From Syntrophus sp963665935 (lineage in GTDB: Bacteria > Desulfobacterota > Syntrophia > Syntrophales > Syntrophaceae): 64,000 nt of DNA. This document shows, in pieces, positions 9,119 through 16,789 of this stretch. Each line of letters begins with the position of its first letter. Positions within the stretch are counted from its first letter, which is position 1. Location of the stretch: NCBI GenBank assembly GCA_963665935.1, contig OY762510.1, positions 434,001 through 498,000 on the forward strand, read 5' to 3'. Position numbers and translations under genes: made by a program. The notes below the pieces were generated by a model that made no database searches, had not been told where the DNA came from, and saw nothing but the letters and a program-made list of their open reading frames with translations.

Positions 9119-11110
9119 TTACGTCGTTTCATGAAGACGAAGGTACAACTGAATCAGCCCTGCCGTACTCCACGCCTGGGCGATGCAACCACCCGGCCTG
9201 TAGGGAGGGTTGCCATCGAATACCTCGGAAATGCATCCGAGCCCCGCTTCGCTTACATGTCTATCCATAAAGTCGCGGACAAGATTCAACAAATATCGCT
9301 TCGTTTCAACGGGATTCTCGGCTATCCGCAAGCAGGCCTCCCCGTAATGGGCTAAAAGCCAGGGCCATACCGTTCCCTGGTGATAAGCCCGATCACGGGT
9401 TGCTTGATCCCCCTCATAGAATCCCCGATAATTCCAATCTTCAGGGGCAAGGGTTCGAATTCCAACCGGTGTCAGAAGGTGCGCGCGGACACAGGCGACA
9501 ATGCCTTTCCATTGACGGGGCTCCAGGGGTGAAAAGGGCAGGGAAACAGCCAGAATCTGGTTGGGGCGGATGGTCCTGTCTAGAACTCCTTCAAAATAGA
9601 CATCGCCCAGATATCCCTTTTCCTCGATCCAGAAGGTTTCTTTAAAAGCCTGACGCAGACTGTTCAGCAGATCCTCCGGCAGCAGGTGCGGTTCTTCAAA
9701 CCGTTCTCCCAGTTCGGCGAAAAAAGACAGGGCGTTATACCAGAGGGCATTGATCTCCACAGGCATCCCATTCCTCGGGGTCACGGGACGGCCCTGCACA
9801 ATGGCATCCATCCAGGTCAGGGCATGCCAGCCATCGCCGGCAGAAAGAAGGCCCCGGTCATCCATCCCGATGTTGAAGGATGTCCCTGCCATGTAGTTGG
9901 AAATGATCCGCTTCATGGCGGGCCACATCTTATCCCGGATGGCGTCAATCTCCCCCGTGTATTTCAGCATCTGCTGCACCGCCCAGAAGTACCACAGGGC
10001 GGTATCCACCGTGTTGTAAGCGTGTTTGTCCCCGCTTTCGGCAAAGAAGTTGGGCAACAGCCCGTCTTTTTCACTGGAAGCCATCGCGTTGAGGATATCG
10101 ATTCCCTCTTGAGATCGTCCGGAGCAGAAGGTCAATCCCGGAAGAGAGATCAGTCTGTCCCGTCCCCAGTCCTGGAACCAGTGGTAACCGGCGATAATGC
10201 CGGGGCGTCCCGAAGGAGTGCGGATCAGAAACTGCTGCCCGGCAAAGAGCAGGCTGCTCAGATTGCTCCGGTCTTCCTCCCGGTCGAGTTGATTCCCTTG
10301 AGCGTCACAGGTTTCCACGAGGCGGAGACGGCGTTCCTCTTCGGCACTCCAGATTTTTTTCAACTGCCCCTCAAAGGGCGTCAATGCCGCCGTCACAATG
10401 ACCGAGCTGCCCGTTTTCACCGGAATTTCCATAACGCCGGGGCAGAAAAGATCTTCCCGCCATTCATAACCGCGCCGTTCCTCAACGGGGTATTCAAAAT
10501 TCCGGTACCACACCGGGCAGGGGGAAAAGGAACTTTTAATGCTGCTCTGGAAAAACAGCGAAGGAAGATCGGGGTAGGGCTTCATGCTGAAACCGTTTTT
10601 AACTGCGCCTGTTTCAACAGACAAAGCGGGATTTTCCTTCGTCAGGGCATGATGATTGCGGAAAGCGACAAAAGGCCTCAATCTCAGGACGGCCTTTGAT
10701 GGGCAGGAATCCACATCATAACGGATCAGGACGCGATTCTCCCCGGAGACCATAAGAATGCTTTTACGGACCTGAAGGTCTCCACCGGCATAAATAAACC
10801 GGGGATAATCATCCCATATGTAAGCCTTCATGGGAAATTCCGGAGGGAAAAAGACGCCCGGATACTGATGGCAGGACAGGAAGATTTCCTCCGTTCCCGC
10901 CGAAAGGGAGTCTTCCACTTTAGAAAGAAGCACATGTCGTCCCGGAGGCGAATCCAGGCTCGCGACCAGCAGACCATGATATTTCCGGGTATGACAATTC
11001 AGAAGCGTGCTGGAAGCATAGCCGCCCAGCCCGTTCGTTTCGAGCCATTCCAACTCCAGAGCCGTTTCCCGGCTGCCCGGAACCTCTTGATCCCATTTCA
11101 TTTGCATCAT
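9119..11110 (-). CDS. Glycogen debranching enzyme (amylo-alpha-1,6-glucosidase family)
   Basis: About 663 residues. The N-terminal beta domain opens with LEWLETNGLGGYASSTL and RKYHGLLVAS, the typical start of bacterial GDE proteins. The C-terminal half is the (alpha/alpha)6 glucosidase domain, with GYHWFQDWGRDRLISLPGL and ADGWHALTWMDA-like catalytic segments and GTVWPWLLAHYGEA. It hydrolyses alpha-1,6 branch points of glycogen-like polymer. The ATG at 11110 is chosen because AGGAGGT lies six bases upstream; a GTG two codons earlier touches that ribosome binding site. Together with the synthase/phosphorylase fusion at 2648-6904 it makes a minimal glycogen turnover set on one strand, interrupted by a sensor kinase. 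Confidence 0.9.
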   Translation of the reverse strand: MMQMKWDQEVPGSRETALELEWLETNGLGGYASSTLLNCHTRKYHGLLVASLDSPPGRHVLLSKVEDSLSAGTEEIFLSCHQYPGVFFPPEFPMKAYIWDDYPRFIYAGGDLQVRKSILMVSGENRVLIRYDVDSCPSKAVLRLRPFVAFRNHHALTKENPALSVETGAVKNGFSMKPYPDLPSLFFQSSIKSSFSPCPVWYRNFEYPVEERRGYEWREDLFCPGVMEIPVKTGSSVIVTAALTPFEGQLKKIWSAEEERRLRLVETCDAQGNQLDREEDRSNLSSLLFAGQQFLIRTPSGRPGIIAGYHWFQDWGRDRLISLPGLTFCSGRSQEGIDILNAMASSEKDGLLPNFFAESGDKHAYNTVDTALWYFWAVQQMLKYTGEIDAIRDKMWPAMKRIISNYMAGTSFNIGMDDRGLLSAGDGWHALTWMDAIVQGRPVTPRNGMPVEINALWYNALSFFAELGERFEEPHLLPEDLLNSLRQAFKETFWIEEKGYLGDVYFEGVLDRTIRPNQILAVSLPFSPLEPRQWKGIVACVRAHLLTPVGIRTLAPEDWNYRGFYEGDQATRDRAYHQGTVWPWLLAHYGEACLRIAENPVETKRYLLNLVRDFMDRHVSEAGLGCISEVFDGNPPYRPGGCIAQAWSTAGLIQLYLRLHETT

Positions 11111-11281
11111 CGCCACACCTCCTCCGCTGAATCTGCTGATACCGAATCACCATCGTCAGGCTGACTACGTCGGATTCGTTGTCGGTTCCTCAACATATCC
11201 CCGAAATGTCTCGCCGCTCCCTCCTTGCCGCCTTGTTATCTTTTTGACTGCAACTTGATATGCATTCCTGGGCATTCCGCC

Positions 11282-11995
11282 TCAAGGCATGTTGTAGACC
11301 TCTACCCCCGCCGGCGCCTTGAAGTTGAACATGCGATCGGAAATTCCACTGTTCACTCGCAGATTGCGGAAACGGATCCGGGTCGCATTTCCGTAAGGAT
11401 CGGTAAAACTGCCCTCCAGAATTTGATAGCTCTTCCTGTCCACGACCAGGTTGAGCTGATCCGTTCCCAATCCCGGCGCCTTGGGAATCAACCTTAATCG
11501 ATAGTTGCCCTCCTGATCAACGGCGCCCGGCTCCGCAAAACTGACCTGAAAATCTTCCCGGAGTTTTCCCATGCCGGAGAGAAAACGGACCGCCATTTTC
11601 GATTTGAAAATCGCATCGGCGTTCTGAACATAAACGACGGAATCCCCGGGAACATAGAGCCAGGCTTTCTGAGGATTGACGATCAGTTTCTTGACCTGTG
11701 GTTTCTGGTAATCCCACAGCATCCGCCGGGGATTCTTCAAAAAGAGAATCCCCTCTTCCCGCTCCGTTTTTCCCACGGATCTCAGGGAAACTTCCTGGAC
11801 AAAGGTCGCCTTCAGATCACGGGTCCGCTCATAGGCCTCCTGCATCCGGATGATTACGGCGGTAAGGGAGGGGGCATCGCCCGCCCAGAGGCTCCCCGCC
11901 CACCCGAGCAGAAAAACGGAGATAAGCAGCAAAGCAAAGGCATAAGCCCATCGGTTAAAAGGGCCTTTATTCTTTCTTGACAAATCCCTATTCAT
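11282..11995 (-). CDS. lolA: Outer-membrane lipoprotein carrier protein LolA
   Basis: A 237-residue periplasmic protein that would shuttle lipoproteins from the LolCDE release complex to the outer membrane. Residues about 16-38 form a signal peptide core (FALLLISVFLLGW) with likely cleavage after SLWA. The mature part shows the LolA pattern: LKATFVQEVSL, GILFLKNPRRMLWDYQKP, VNPQKAWLYVPGD and a C-terminal IRFRNLRVNSGISDRMFNFKAP. This indicates a diderm cell. It lies downstream of the DnaA-box region and ilvE on the same strand. The ATG lacks a strong ribosome binding site. Confidence 0.9.
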   Translation of the reverse strand: MNRDLSRKNKGPFNRWAYAFALLLISVFLLGWAGSLWAGDAPSLTAVIIRMQEAYERTRDLKATFVQEVSLRSVGKTEREEGILFLKNPRRMLWDYQKPQVKKLIVNPQKAWLYVPGDSVVYVQNADAIFKSKMAVRFLSGMGKLREDFQVSFAEPGAVDQEGNYRLRLIPKAPGLGTDQLNLVVDRKSYQILEGSFTDPYGNATRIRFRNLRVNSGISDRMFNFKAPAGVEVYNMP

Positions 11996-12161
11996 AAAGA
12001 AAACCCAACTTTATTCCTTACTCCTGTTGATATCGCGGGAATCCGCAATTATTTAAGGATCTCAGCACTAAAGACAGAACTTATTGAAATCATTGTAATT
12101 TATATTGCCTAATTCTTATGCAAGTCGGTCAATATTGGTAACAATTACAGACTTACCCAAC

Positions 12162-12207
12162 TTATCAACAATCTTATCCACAGGCTTTTCCACAAGATTG
12201 TGGATGA
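12162..12207. other. Cluster of four DnaA boxes (candidate oriC or DnaA-binding locus)
   Basis: Within 46 bases of the ilvE-lolA intergenic region lie TTATCAACA (12162-12170), a perfect TTATCCACA (12174-12182), TTTTCCACA (12186-12194) and, inverted, TGTGGATGA (12199-12207). The first three share one orientation and repeat every 12 bases. A moderately A+T-rich stretch (about 12055-12150) lies to the left. The sites are seen directly. Use as a replication origin, a DnaA titration site or DnaA regulation of lolA is inference; no dnaA, dnaN or gyrB gene is in the window. Confidence 0.65.
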
Positions 12208-12224
12208 GGCCCCTTCGGCAAACT

Positions 12225-13301
12225 CTAATCGGAAATTTTGATCCTCCATCCAAAAGGATCCTCTTTTTCACCACACTGAATACTCAGAATTTCCTCATAA
12301 AGTTGTTTGGTCAAGGCACCCGTCTTTCCGTCGTTAACAAGATGTTCCTTTCCCTGATAATAAAACTGACCGACCGGAGACACGACAGCAGCCGTGCCCG
12401 AGGCGAAGACTTCCCTGAGCGTCCCGGCTTCGACGGCGCGGAGGATTTCATCCATGGAAAGTCTTCGCTCCGAAACGGTTCTGCCCAAGTGCCGGGCGAT
12501 CTGGATGACGGAGTCCCTGGTCACGCCGGGCAGGATCGTCCCCTCCAGGGGAGGAGTCACCAGTTCATCGCCGATGAGGAAAAAGATATTGCTGGTACCC
12601 ACCTCTTCAACATATTTTTTTTCAATGGCGTCCAGCCATAAAACCTGGGTATAACCCATCCCCATGGCGATCTGACTGGCATAAAGGCTGGCCGCGTAAT
12701 TCCCCGCATTCTTACAGTTCCCGGTCCCGCCGCGCACCGAGCGGACATATTCCTCGCTGACATAAATCTTCGTCGGATTGAAGCCTTCTTGATAATAGGC
12801 CCCCACGGGTCCGACGATGATGAAGAAGAGGTACTCGCTGGAGGGATGCACACCAAGCGCCGCTTCCGTCGCGATCATCGTCGGCCGGATATACAGAGAC
12901 GTTCCCCGCCCATGGGGAATCCAGTCTTTTTCGAGAAGAACCAGTTCGGTGACAGCCTCCTGGAACACCTCCGGATCAATGGTCGGCATGCAGAGCCGTT
13001 TTGCCGAGTTATTCATCCGCCGAATATTTTCCTGCGGACGGAACAGGTAAATCTCACCGGATCTTCCCCGATAGGCCTTCATCCCTTCAAAGATTTCCTG
13101 TCCGTAATGAAGACACATGGCGGTCGGATCGAGACAGAGAGGCCGATAGGGACCGATCTCCGCATAATTCCATCCCGTCTTTGCAGAATAAGTCATCGTG
13201 AACATATGATCGGTAAAAAACTTACCGAATCCCAATTTCGCCTCATCAGACGGTTTCGCTTTTCTGGATTCCGGCGCCGCCGGATTCACTTTAATCTCCA
13301 T
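12225..13301 (-). CDS. ilvE: Branched-chain amino acid aminotransferase
   Basis: About 358 residues of PLP fold type IV, of the longer BCAT class (KLGFGKFFTDHMFTM and GYAEIGPYRPLCLDP-like N-terminus). The PLP lysine is in GGTGNCKNAGNYAASL; WLDAIEKKYVEEVGTSNIFF and EVFASGTAAVVSPVG are family hallmarks. It transfers the amino group between glutamate and the keto acids of leucine, isoleucine and valine. The ATG at 13301 is preferred to one six codons upstream because AAGGAG lies nine bases before it. The gene is 109 bases downstream of comM on the same strand; no functional link is evident. Confidence 0.95.
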   Translation of the reverse strand: MEIKVNPAAPESRKAKPSDEAKLGFGKFFTDHMFTMTYSAKTGWNYAEIGPYRPLCLDPTAMCLHYGQEIFEGMKAYRGRSGEIYLFRPQENIRRMNNSAKRLCMPTIDPEVFQEAVTELVLLEKDWIPHGRGTSLYIRPTMIATEAALGVHPSSEYLFFIIVGPVGAYYQEGFNPTKIYVSEEYVRSVRGGTGNCKNAGNYAASLYASQIAMGMGYTQVLWLDAIEKKYVEEVGTSNIFFLIGDELVTPPLEGTILPGVTRDSVIQIARHLGRTVSERRLSMDEILRAVEAGTLREVFASGTAAVVSPVGQFYYQGKEHLVNDGKTGALTKQLYEEILSIQCGEKEDPFGWRIKISD

Positions 13302-13410
13302 AGATACGGTCTCCTTCATGAATTACGCGATTTCTTTTCGAAGTCAAGCGATGCAAAATAATAAAATTTTCATTTCTTTTGTCAAACGGTATTTCCTTTT
13401 ATTTGAACGG

Positions 13411-14940
13411 CTATATCCGGTAGGAATCCAAACTCCGGTACTGAATCGCCTCTGCAACATGGCGGCTCGAAATCGCTTCGCAATCTTCAAGATCTGCAAT
13501 CGTACGGGAAACCTTGAGGATTCGGGTAAATGCCCTGGCGCTGAGTCCCAGCCGCTCCATGGCCATTTCAAGAAGCCGATGGGAATCCTCATCCAGGGTG
13601 CAGAATTCTGAAATCTGCCGATCAGACAAGCGGGCATTGCATAACATACCATTGCCGTCCATCCGTCCCTGCTGCTTTTTCCTCGCCCGCAGGACCCGCT
13701 CCGCAATGACCTCCGACGACTCGCCGCTGTAAGGTCCGGTTAACTCTCGATATTTCACCGAAGGAACCAGGATATGAATATCGATCCGATCCAGCAGCGG
13801 ACCGGATAATCGCGCCTGATACTGCCGTATCTGCCGGGGCGAACAACGGCATGGGTGGTTGGGATCGCCATGATAGCCGCAGGGACAGGGATTCATGGCC
13901 GCCACCAGCATAAAGCGTGCAGGGAAAGAGGCCGTCATCGATGCCCGGGTGACCGTCACGGAACCGTTTTCCAAAGGCTGTCTCAGGGCCTCCAGGGCAT
14001 TCTTACGGAACTCCGGGAATTCATCGAGAAACAAGACCCCGTGATGCGCAAGGCTGATTTCACCCGGCCTCGGGTTCTGCCCTCCACCGATCAGACCGGC
14101 GTCGGAAACGGTATGATGAGGCGCCCGGAAGGGGCGCGACCCGATGAGGAATTCTTCTCTGTCGAGGAGTCCGGCAACGGAATAAATCTTGGTGATCTCC
14201 ACCGCTTCTTCAAAGCTCAACGGAGGAAGAATGGAGGGAAGTCGCTCTGCCAGCATCGTTTTCCCCGAACCCGGGGAACCGATCATGAGAAGATTGTGAC
14301 CCCCTGCGGCCGCAATTTCCATCGCCCGTTTGGCTTGATCCTGCCCCCGGATCTCACGAAAATCCCGTTCCGCGGGAGACGTATTCCCCCGGAAATCTTC
14401 ACCGCAAGACAAGGAAGGAAGAATATCACCGACCCCATTGAAATAATTCACAATTTCCGGAAGCGTCCTGATGGCGATGACTTCGATTCCCTTGACCATG
14501 GCTGCTTCGGAAGCATTTTCCTCCGGAACGACCAGCCCCCGAAAATTCAATTCCCTGGCCAGCTGCGCTGCGGAAAGAACACCGCTGACCCCTTTGACGG
14601 TTCCATCCAGGGATAGTTCCCCCATCAACATGAATTCCCCGGCGCTGTCCCCCTGAATGACCCCTTCTGCCGTCAGGACGGCCAGGGCAATGGGGAGATC
14701 GAATCCCGTCCCTTCCTTGCGAATATCCGCAGGGGCAAGATTAACGGTGACATGGTTTCTGGGGAAACTGTAGCCTGAATTGCGGATGGCCGCCCGAATC
14801 CGGTCCTTGCTCTCTTTAACCGCCGCATCGGGTAATCCTACCGTGGAGAACTGCGGCAGCCCACGGGCAACGTCCACTTCGACCACCACGGGATAGGAAT
14901 CGATTCCTATCAGGGTGGCACTGCTTACCTTGACCATCAT
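13411..14940 (-). CDS. comM: ComM/YifB family AAA+ ATPase (Mg-chelatase-like)
   Basis: A 509-residue protein. The N-terminal ChlI-like domain begins VSSATLIGIDSYPVVVEVDV and contains FSTVGLPDAAVKESKDR. The AAA+ core has Walker A GSPGSGKTMLAERLP near residue 222 and Walker B GVLFLDEFPEF. NPCPCGYHGDPNHPCRCS is a cysteine-rich family signature. In naturally transformable bacteria ComM acts as a hexameric branch-migration helicase during integration of incoming DNA; that role is family knowledge and not evident from context here. It is transcribed away from moaC. Confidence 0.93.
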   Translation of the reverse strand: MMVKVSSATLIGIDSYPVVVEVDVARGLPQFSTVGLPDAAVKESKDRIRAAIRNSGYSFPRNHVTVNLAPADIRKEGTGFDLPIALAVLTAEGVIQGDSAGEFMLMGELSLDGTVKGVSGVLSAAQLARELNFRGLVVPEENASEAAMVKGIEVIAIRTLPEIVNYFNGVGDILPSLSCGEDFRGNTSPAERDFREIRGQDQAKRAMEIAAAGGHNLLMIGSPGSGKTMLAERLPSILPPLSFEEAVEITKIYSVAGLLDREEFLIGSRPFRAPHHTVSDAGLIGGGQNPRPGEISLAHHGVLFLDEFPEFRKNALEALRQPLENGSVTVTRASMTASFPARFMLVAAMNPCPCGYHGDPNHPCRCSPRQIRQYQARLSGPLLDRIDIHILVPSVKYRELTGPYSGESSEVIAERVLRARKKQQGRMDGNGMLCNARLSDRQISEFCTLDEDSHRLLEMAMERLGLSARAFTRILKVSRTIADLEDCEAISSRHVAEAIQYRSLDSYRI

Positions 14941-15063
14941 GGTTCATCCTCTTTCCGGACGATAAAGTCCTGTCCGGAAGCGCGGAATACCCATACTTTG
15001 AAATTGTACCATTTTCTTAATGGTTCTCCCTTAGGGAATACCCTCAAATACTTCTGATAAAAG

Positions 15064-15080
15064 GCATTTAAAACTTACCG
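15064..15080. repeat. 17-base repeat, copy 1 (comM/moaC intergenic)
   Basis: GCATTTAAAACTTACCG recurs with one change (GCATTTACAACTTACCG) at 33243-33259, also between genes and upstream of a minus-strand gene. It lies 124-140 bases before the comM start. A shared operator is possible. Two copies in 64 kb could also be chance in A+T-rich spacer. Confidence 0.35.
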
Positions 15081-15091
15081 AACAAGAAGAG

Positions 15092-15124
15092 TTCTGGCAA
15101 GTTATTTCTAACTCCGTGCCAGAA
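15092..15124. promoter_or_regulatory. Inverted repeat upstream of the moaC promoter
   Basis: TTCTGGCA (15092-15099) and TGCCAGAA (15117-15124) form a perfect 8-base inverted repeat with a 17-base centre. It ends ten bases before the predicted -35 of moaC, a position suited to an activator or repressor. Confidence 0.4.
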
Positions 15125-15134
15125 ATTTGCCGTC

Positions 15135-15163
15135 TTGACGAAAGAAATGGCCTGTGTTAGAGT
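15135..15163 (+). promoter_or_regulatory. Sigma-70-type promoter for moaC
   Basis: TTGACG (15135-15140) and TAGAGT (15158-15163) with a 17-base spacer, five and four matches to consensus. Transcription would begin near 15170, about 70 bases before the moaC ATG. Confidence 0.5.
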
Positions 15164-15241
15164 CGTTGCCAGTTTTAAGAAAACAATACATAAAGTCTTA
15201 ATATACTAAAGTTTTTTCATGAATGGAAGATTAAAAATCGG

Positions 15242-15766
15242 ATGACGCACAGCAAAGAAAAAACAGGGCTTTCCCACCTTGACGACCAGGGCCAGGCCAA
15301 AATGGTGGATGTGACCGCCAAAGACGAAACAACCCGTGAAGCGGTAGCCTGCGGAATCATCAGGTTGCAGCCGGAAACCGTCAGGCTCATTCAGGAGGGC
15401 GGACTTCCGAAAGGCGATGTTTTCAGTGTGGCCAGGATCGCAGGAATCATGGCGGCCAAGAAGACCTGGGGACTGATTCCTCTTTGCCACCCGTTGATGT
15501 TGACGGGTATCGACGTTTCCTTCACCAGCAATCCGGAAAGCGGAGAGATCGCCCTTGAGGCGCGTGTTAAAACCGTCGGCAAGACCGGAGTGGAAATGGA
15601 AGCCCTCACTGCGGTCAGTGTCGCAGCCCTGACGATCTACGACATGTGTAAAGCGGTTGACCGGGAAATGGTCATTGCGGAAATTTTCCTGCAATCCAAG
15701 CAAGGCGGCCGGAGTGGTACCTTTCTTCGATCCGGTTTCTCGCCATCCTCCCCATCCGGGTCGTGA
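15242..15766 (+). CDS. moaC: Cyclic pyranopterin monophosphate synthase MoaC
   Basis: A 174-residue enzyme of molybdenum/tungsten cofactor synthesis. With MoaA it converts GTP to cyclic pyranopterin monophosphate. Visible signatures are MVDVTAKDETTREAVA near residue 21, LIPLCHPLMLTGID (the Cys-His region), GVEMEALTAVSVAALTIYDM and CKAVDREM with the conserved lysine. About 15 poorly conserved residues follow the usual end (FLRSGFSPSSPSGS). No other moa gene is adjacent; a MoaD-like gene lies at 45188-45412. Anaerobes of this kind use the cofactor in formate dehydrogenases and tungsten oxidoreductases. Confidence 0.95.
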   Translation: MTHSKEKTGLSHLDDQGQAKMVDVTAKDETTREAVACGIIRLQPETVRLIQEGGLPKGDVFSVARIAGIMAAKKTWGLIPLCHPLMLTGIDVSFTSNPESGEIALEARVKTVGKTGVEMEALTAVSVAALTIYDMCKAVDREMVIAEIFLQSKQGGRSGTFLRSGFSPSSPSGS

Positions 15767-15845
15767 GGGATTGTCCTTTCGACTTTATTTGAATAAGATT
15801 CTCTTGTCCTCAGTTATTTGACCGTCTCTCAAGGTAGTCCATTTC

Positions 15846-16361
15846 ATGGAAAACAGGATTTATGGAATACGGAAGCTTTTTGCCGTCTCTCTCGGCGTGG
15901 ATGTGCTCCTTCTATGCGTCCTTTTTGTTCTTTCCTTTCTGCTGGGGGGATCATCCCTGGAAAGAATTGTTCTGGCCGTTTTTTTAATACCTTCGATCTA
16001 TGTTTTCTTCGAACTCTGGTCACGGAAGGTTATCGTTCATCCCCAGGGCATCCGGCTGGAAAAACTCCTGCGCAGAAAGGAGCTGAAATGGTCCGATATT
16101 ACCAATGTCGGGGTTCTCGTCCTTCACTCGCGGACTTACCTGCTGCTGACCACGGTGAAAGGCTTTTTCAGCATTTCCAATAGCTATGAGAATTTTACAA
16201 GCCTTCTGCAGGACATTGCCGAACGGATCGAGCCGGATAAAGTCGATGAGGAAGTTCGCCGGCAGATGGACTTCCCCCAGGTAAACCGTTTCGAAATTAT
16301 CAAGATCTGGATTGCTGCATTGGTCATGCTGATTCTGATCATCTTCAAATTGTTTTATTGA
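15846..16361 (+). CDS. Membrane protein with a bacterial PH-like domain
   Basis: A 171-residue protein. Two hydrophobic helices come first (about residues 12-34 and 40-55). Next is a soluble section VIVHPQGIRLEKLLRRKELKW with SDITNVGVL, which has the strand pattern of bacterial PH domains. A final helix follows at about residues 150-170 (IKIWIAALVMLILIIFKLF). Function unknown. Its end lies 45 bases before a Fis-like regulator gene on the same strand, so they may form a two-gene unit. Confidence 0.6.
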   Translation: MENRIYGIRKLFAVSLGVDVLLLCVLFVLSFLLGGSSLERIVLAVFLIPSIYVFFELWSRKVIVHPQGIRLEKLLRRKELKWSDITNVGVLVLHSRTYLLLTTVKGFFSISNSYENFTSLLQDIAERIEPDKVDEEVRRQMDFPQVNRFEIIKIWIAALVMLILIIFKLFY

Positions 16362-16405
16362 TCCCTTTGTTTCCTCTTTGTTTCAGAAAGGAGAGAGATT
16401 TTCCC

Positions 16406-16714
16406 ATGAATTGTGCCGACCGCCAGAATCTTGCTGCAGAAATCGATCAAGAAGTCCCTTCCTCGCCCGCTTTTGTCCTTGAGAAAATCCTTCTGAAACA
16501 GCTTGAAGATATGGCAACGGTTTTAGAGTCTACGGACTCCGGTCGAAGCACCCTGTACGATGACATCATGACCATGGTGGAGCGCAGCCTGTTTCGGATC
16601 GCTCTGCAGCGGAATCATCATGTTAAAAGCTCGGCATCCGCTTATCTGGGTATTAATCGAAACACATTCCAGAAAAAAATGATTAAACTGGGGTTGGCCT
16701 CTTCAAAACCCTGA
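16406..16714 (+). CDS. Small Fis-type helix-turn-helix DNA-binding protein
   Basis: 102 residues. The C-terminal 45 residues match the Fis/NtrC C-terminal helix-turn-helix: MVERSLFRIALQRN, then SSASAYLGINRNTFQKKMIKLGL. The N-terminal half has the helical look of Fis (FVLEKILLKQLEDM). The ATG at 16406 is chosen because AAAGGAGAGAG precedes it by about ten bases; an earlier TTG in frame lacks this. It likely acts as a nucleoid or local regulator that bends DNA. A weak GC-rich hairpin follows the stop. Confidence 0.75.
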   Translation: MNCADRQNLAAEIDQEVPSSPAFVLEKILLKQLEDMATVLESTDSGRSTLYDDIMTMVERSLFRIALQRNHHVKSSASAYLGINRNTFQKKMIKLGLASSKP

Positions 16715-16789
16715 AAAAAAAAACCGGTCAACCGGCCAACAGGGAAAAAGGGAAGCCTACCGCGTCAGATATCCATATACTGAGGTCTT

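Noticed and set aside
9451..9475. GGTTCGAATTCC resembling a tRNA T arm
   Set aside because: It lies inside the debranching enzyme gene and no acceptor or anticodon stems surround it.
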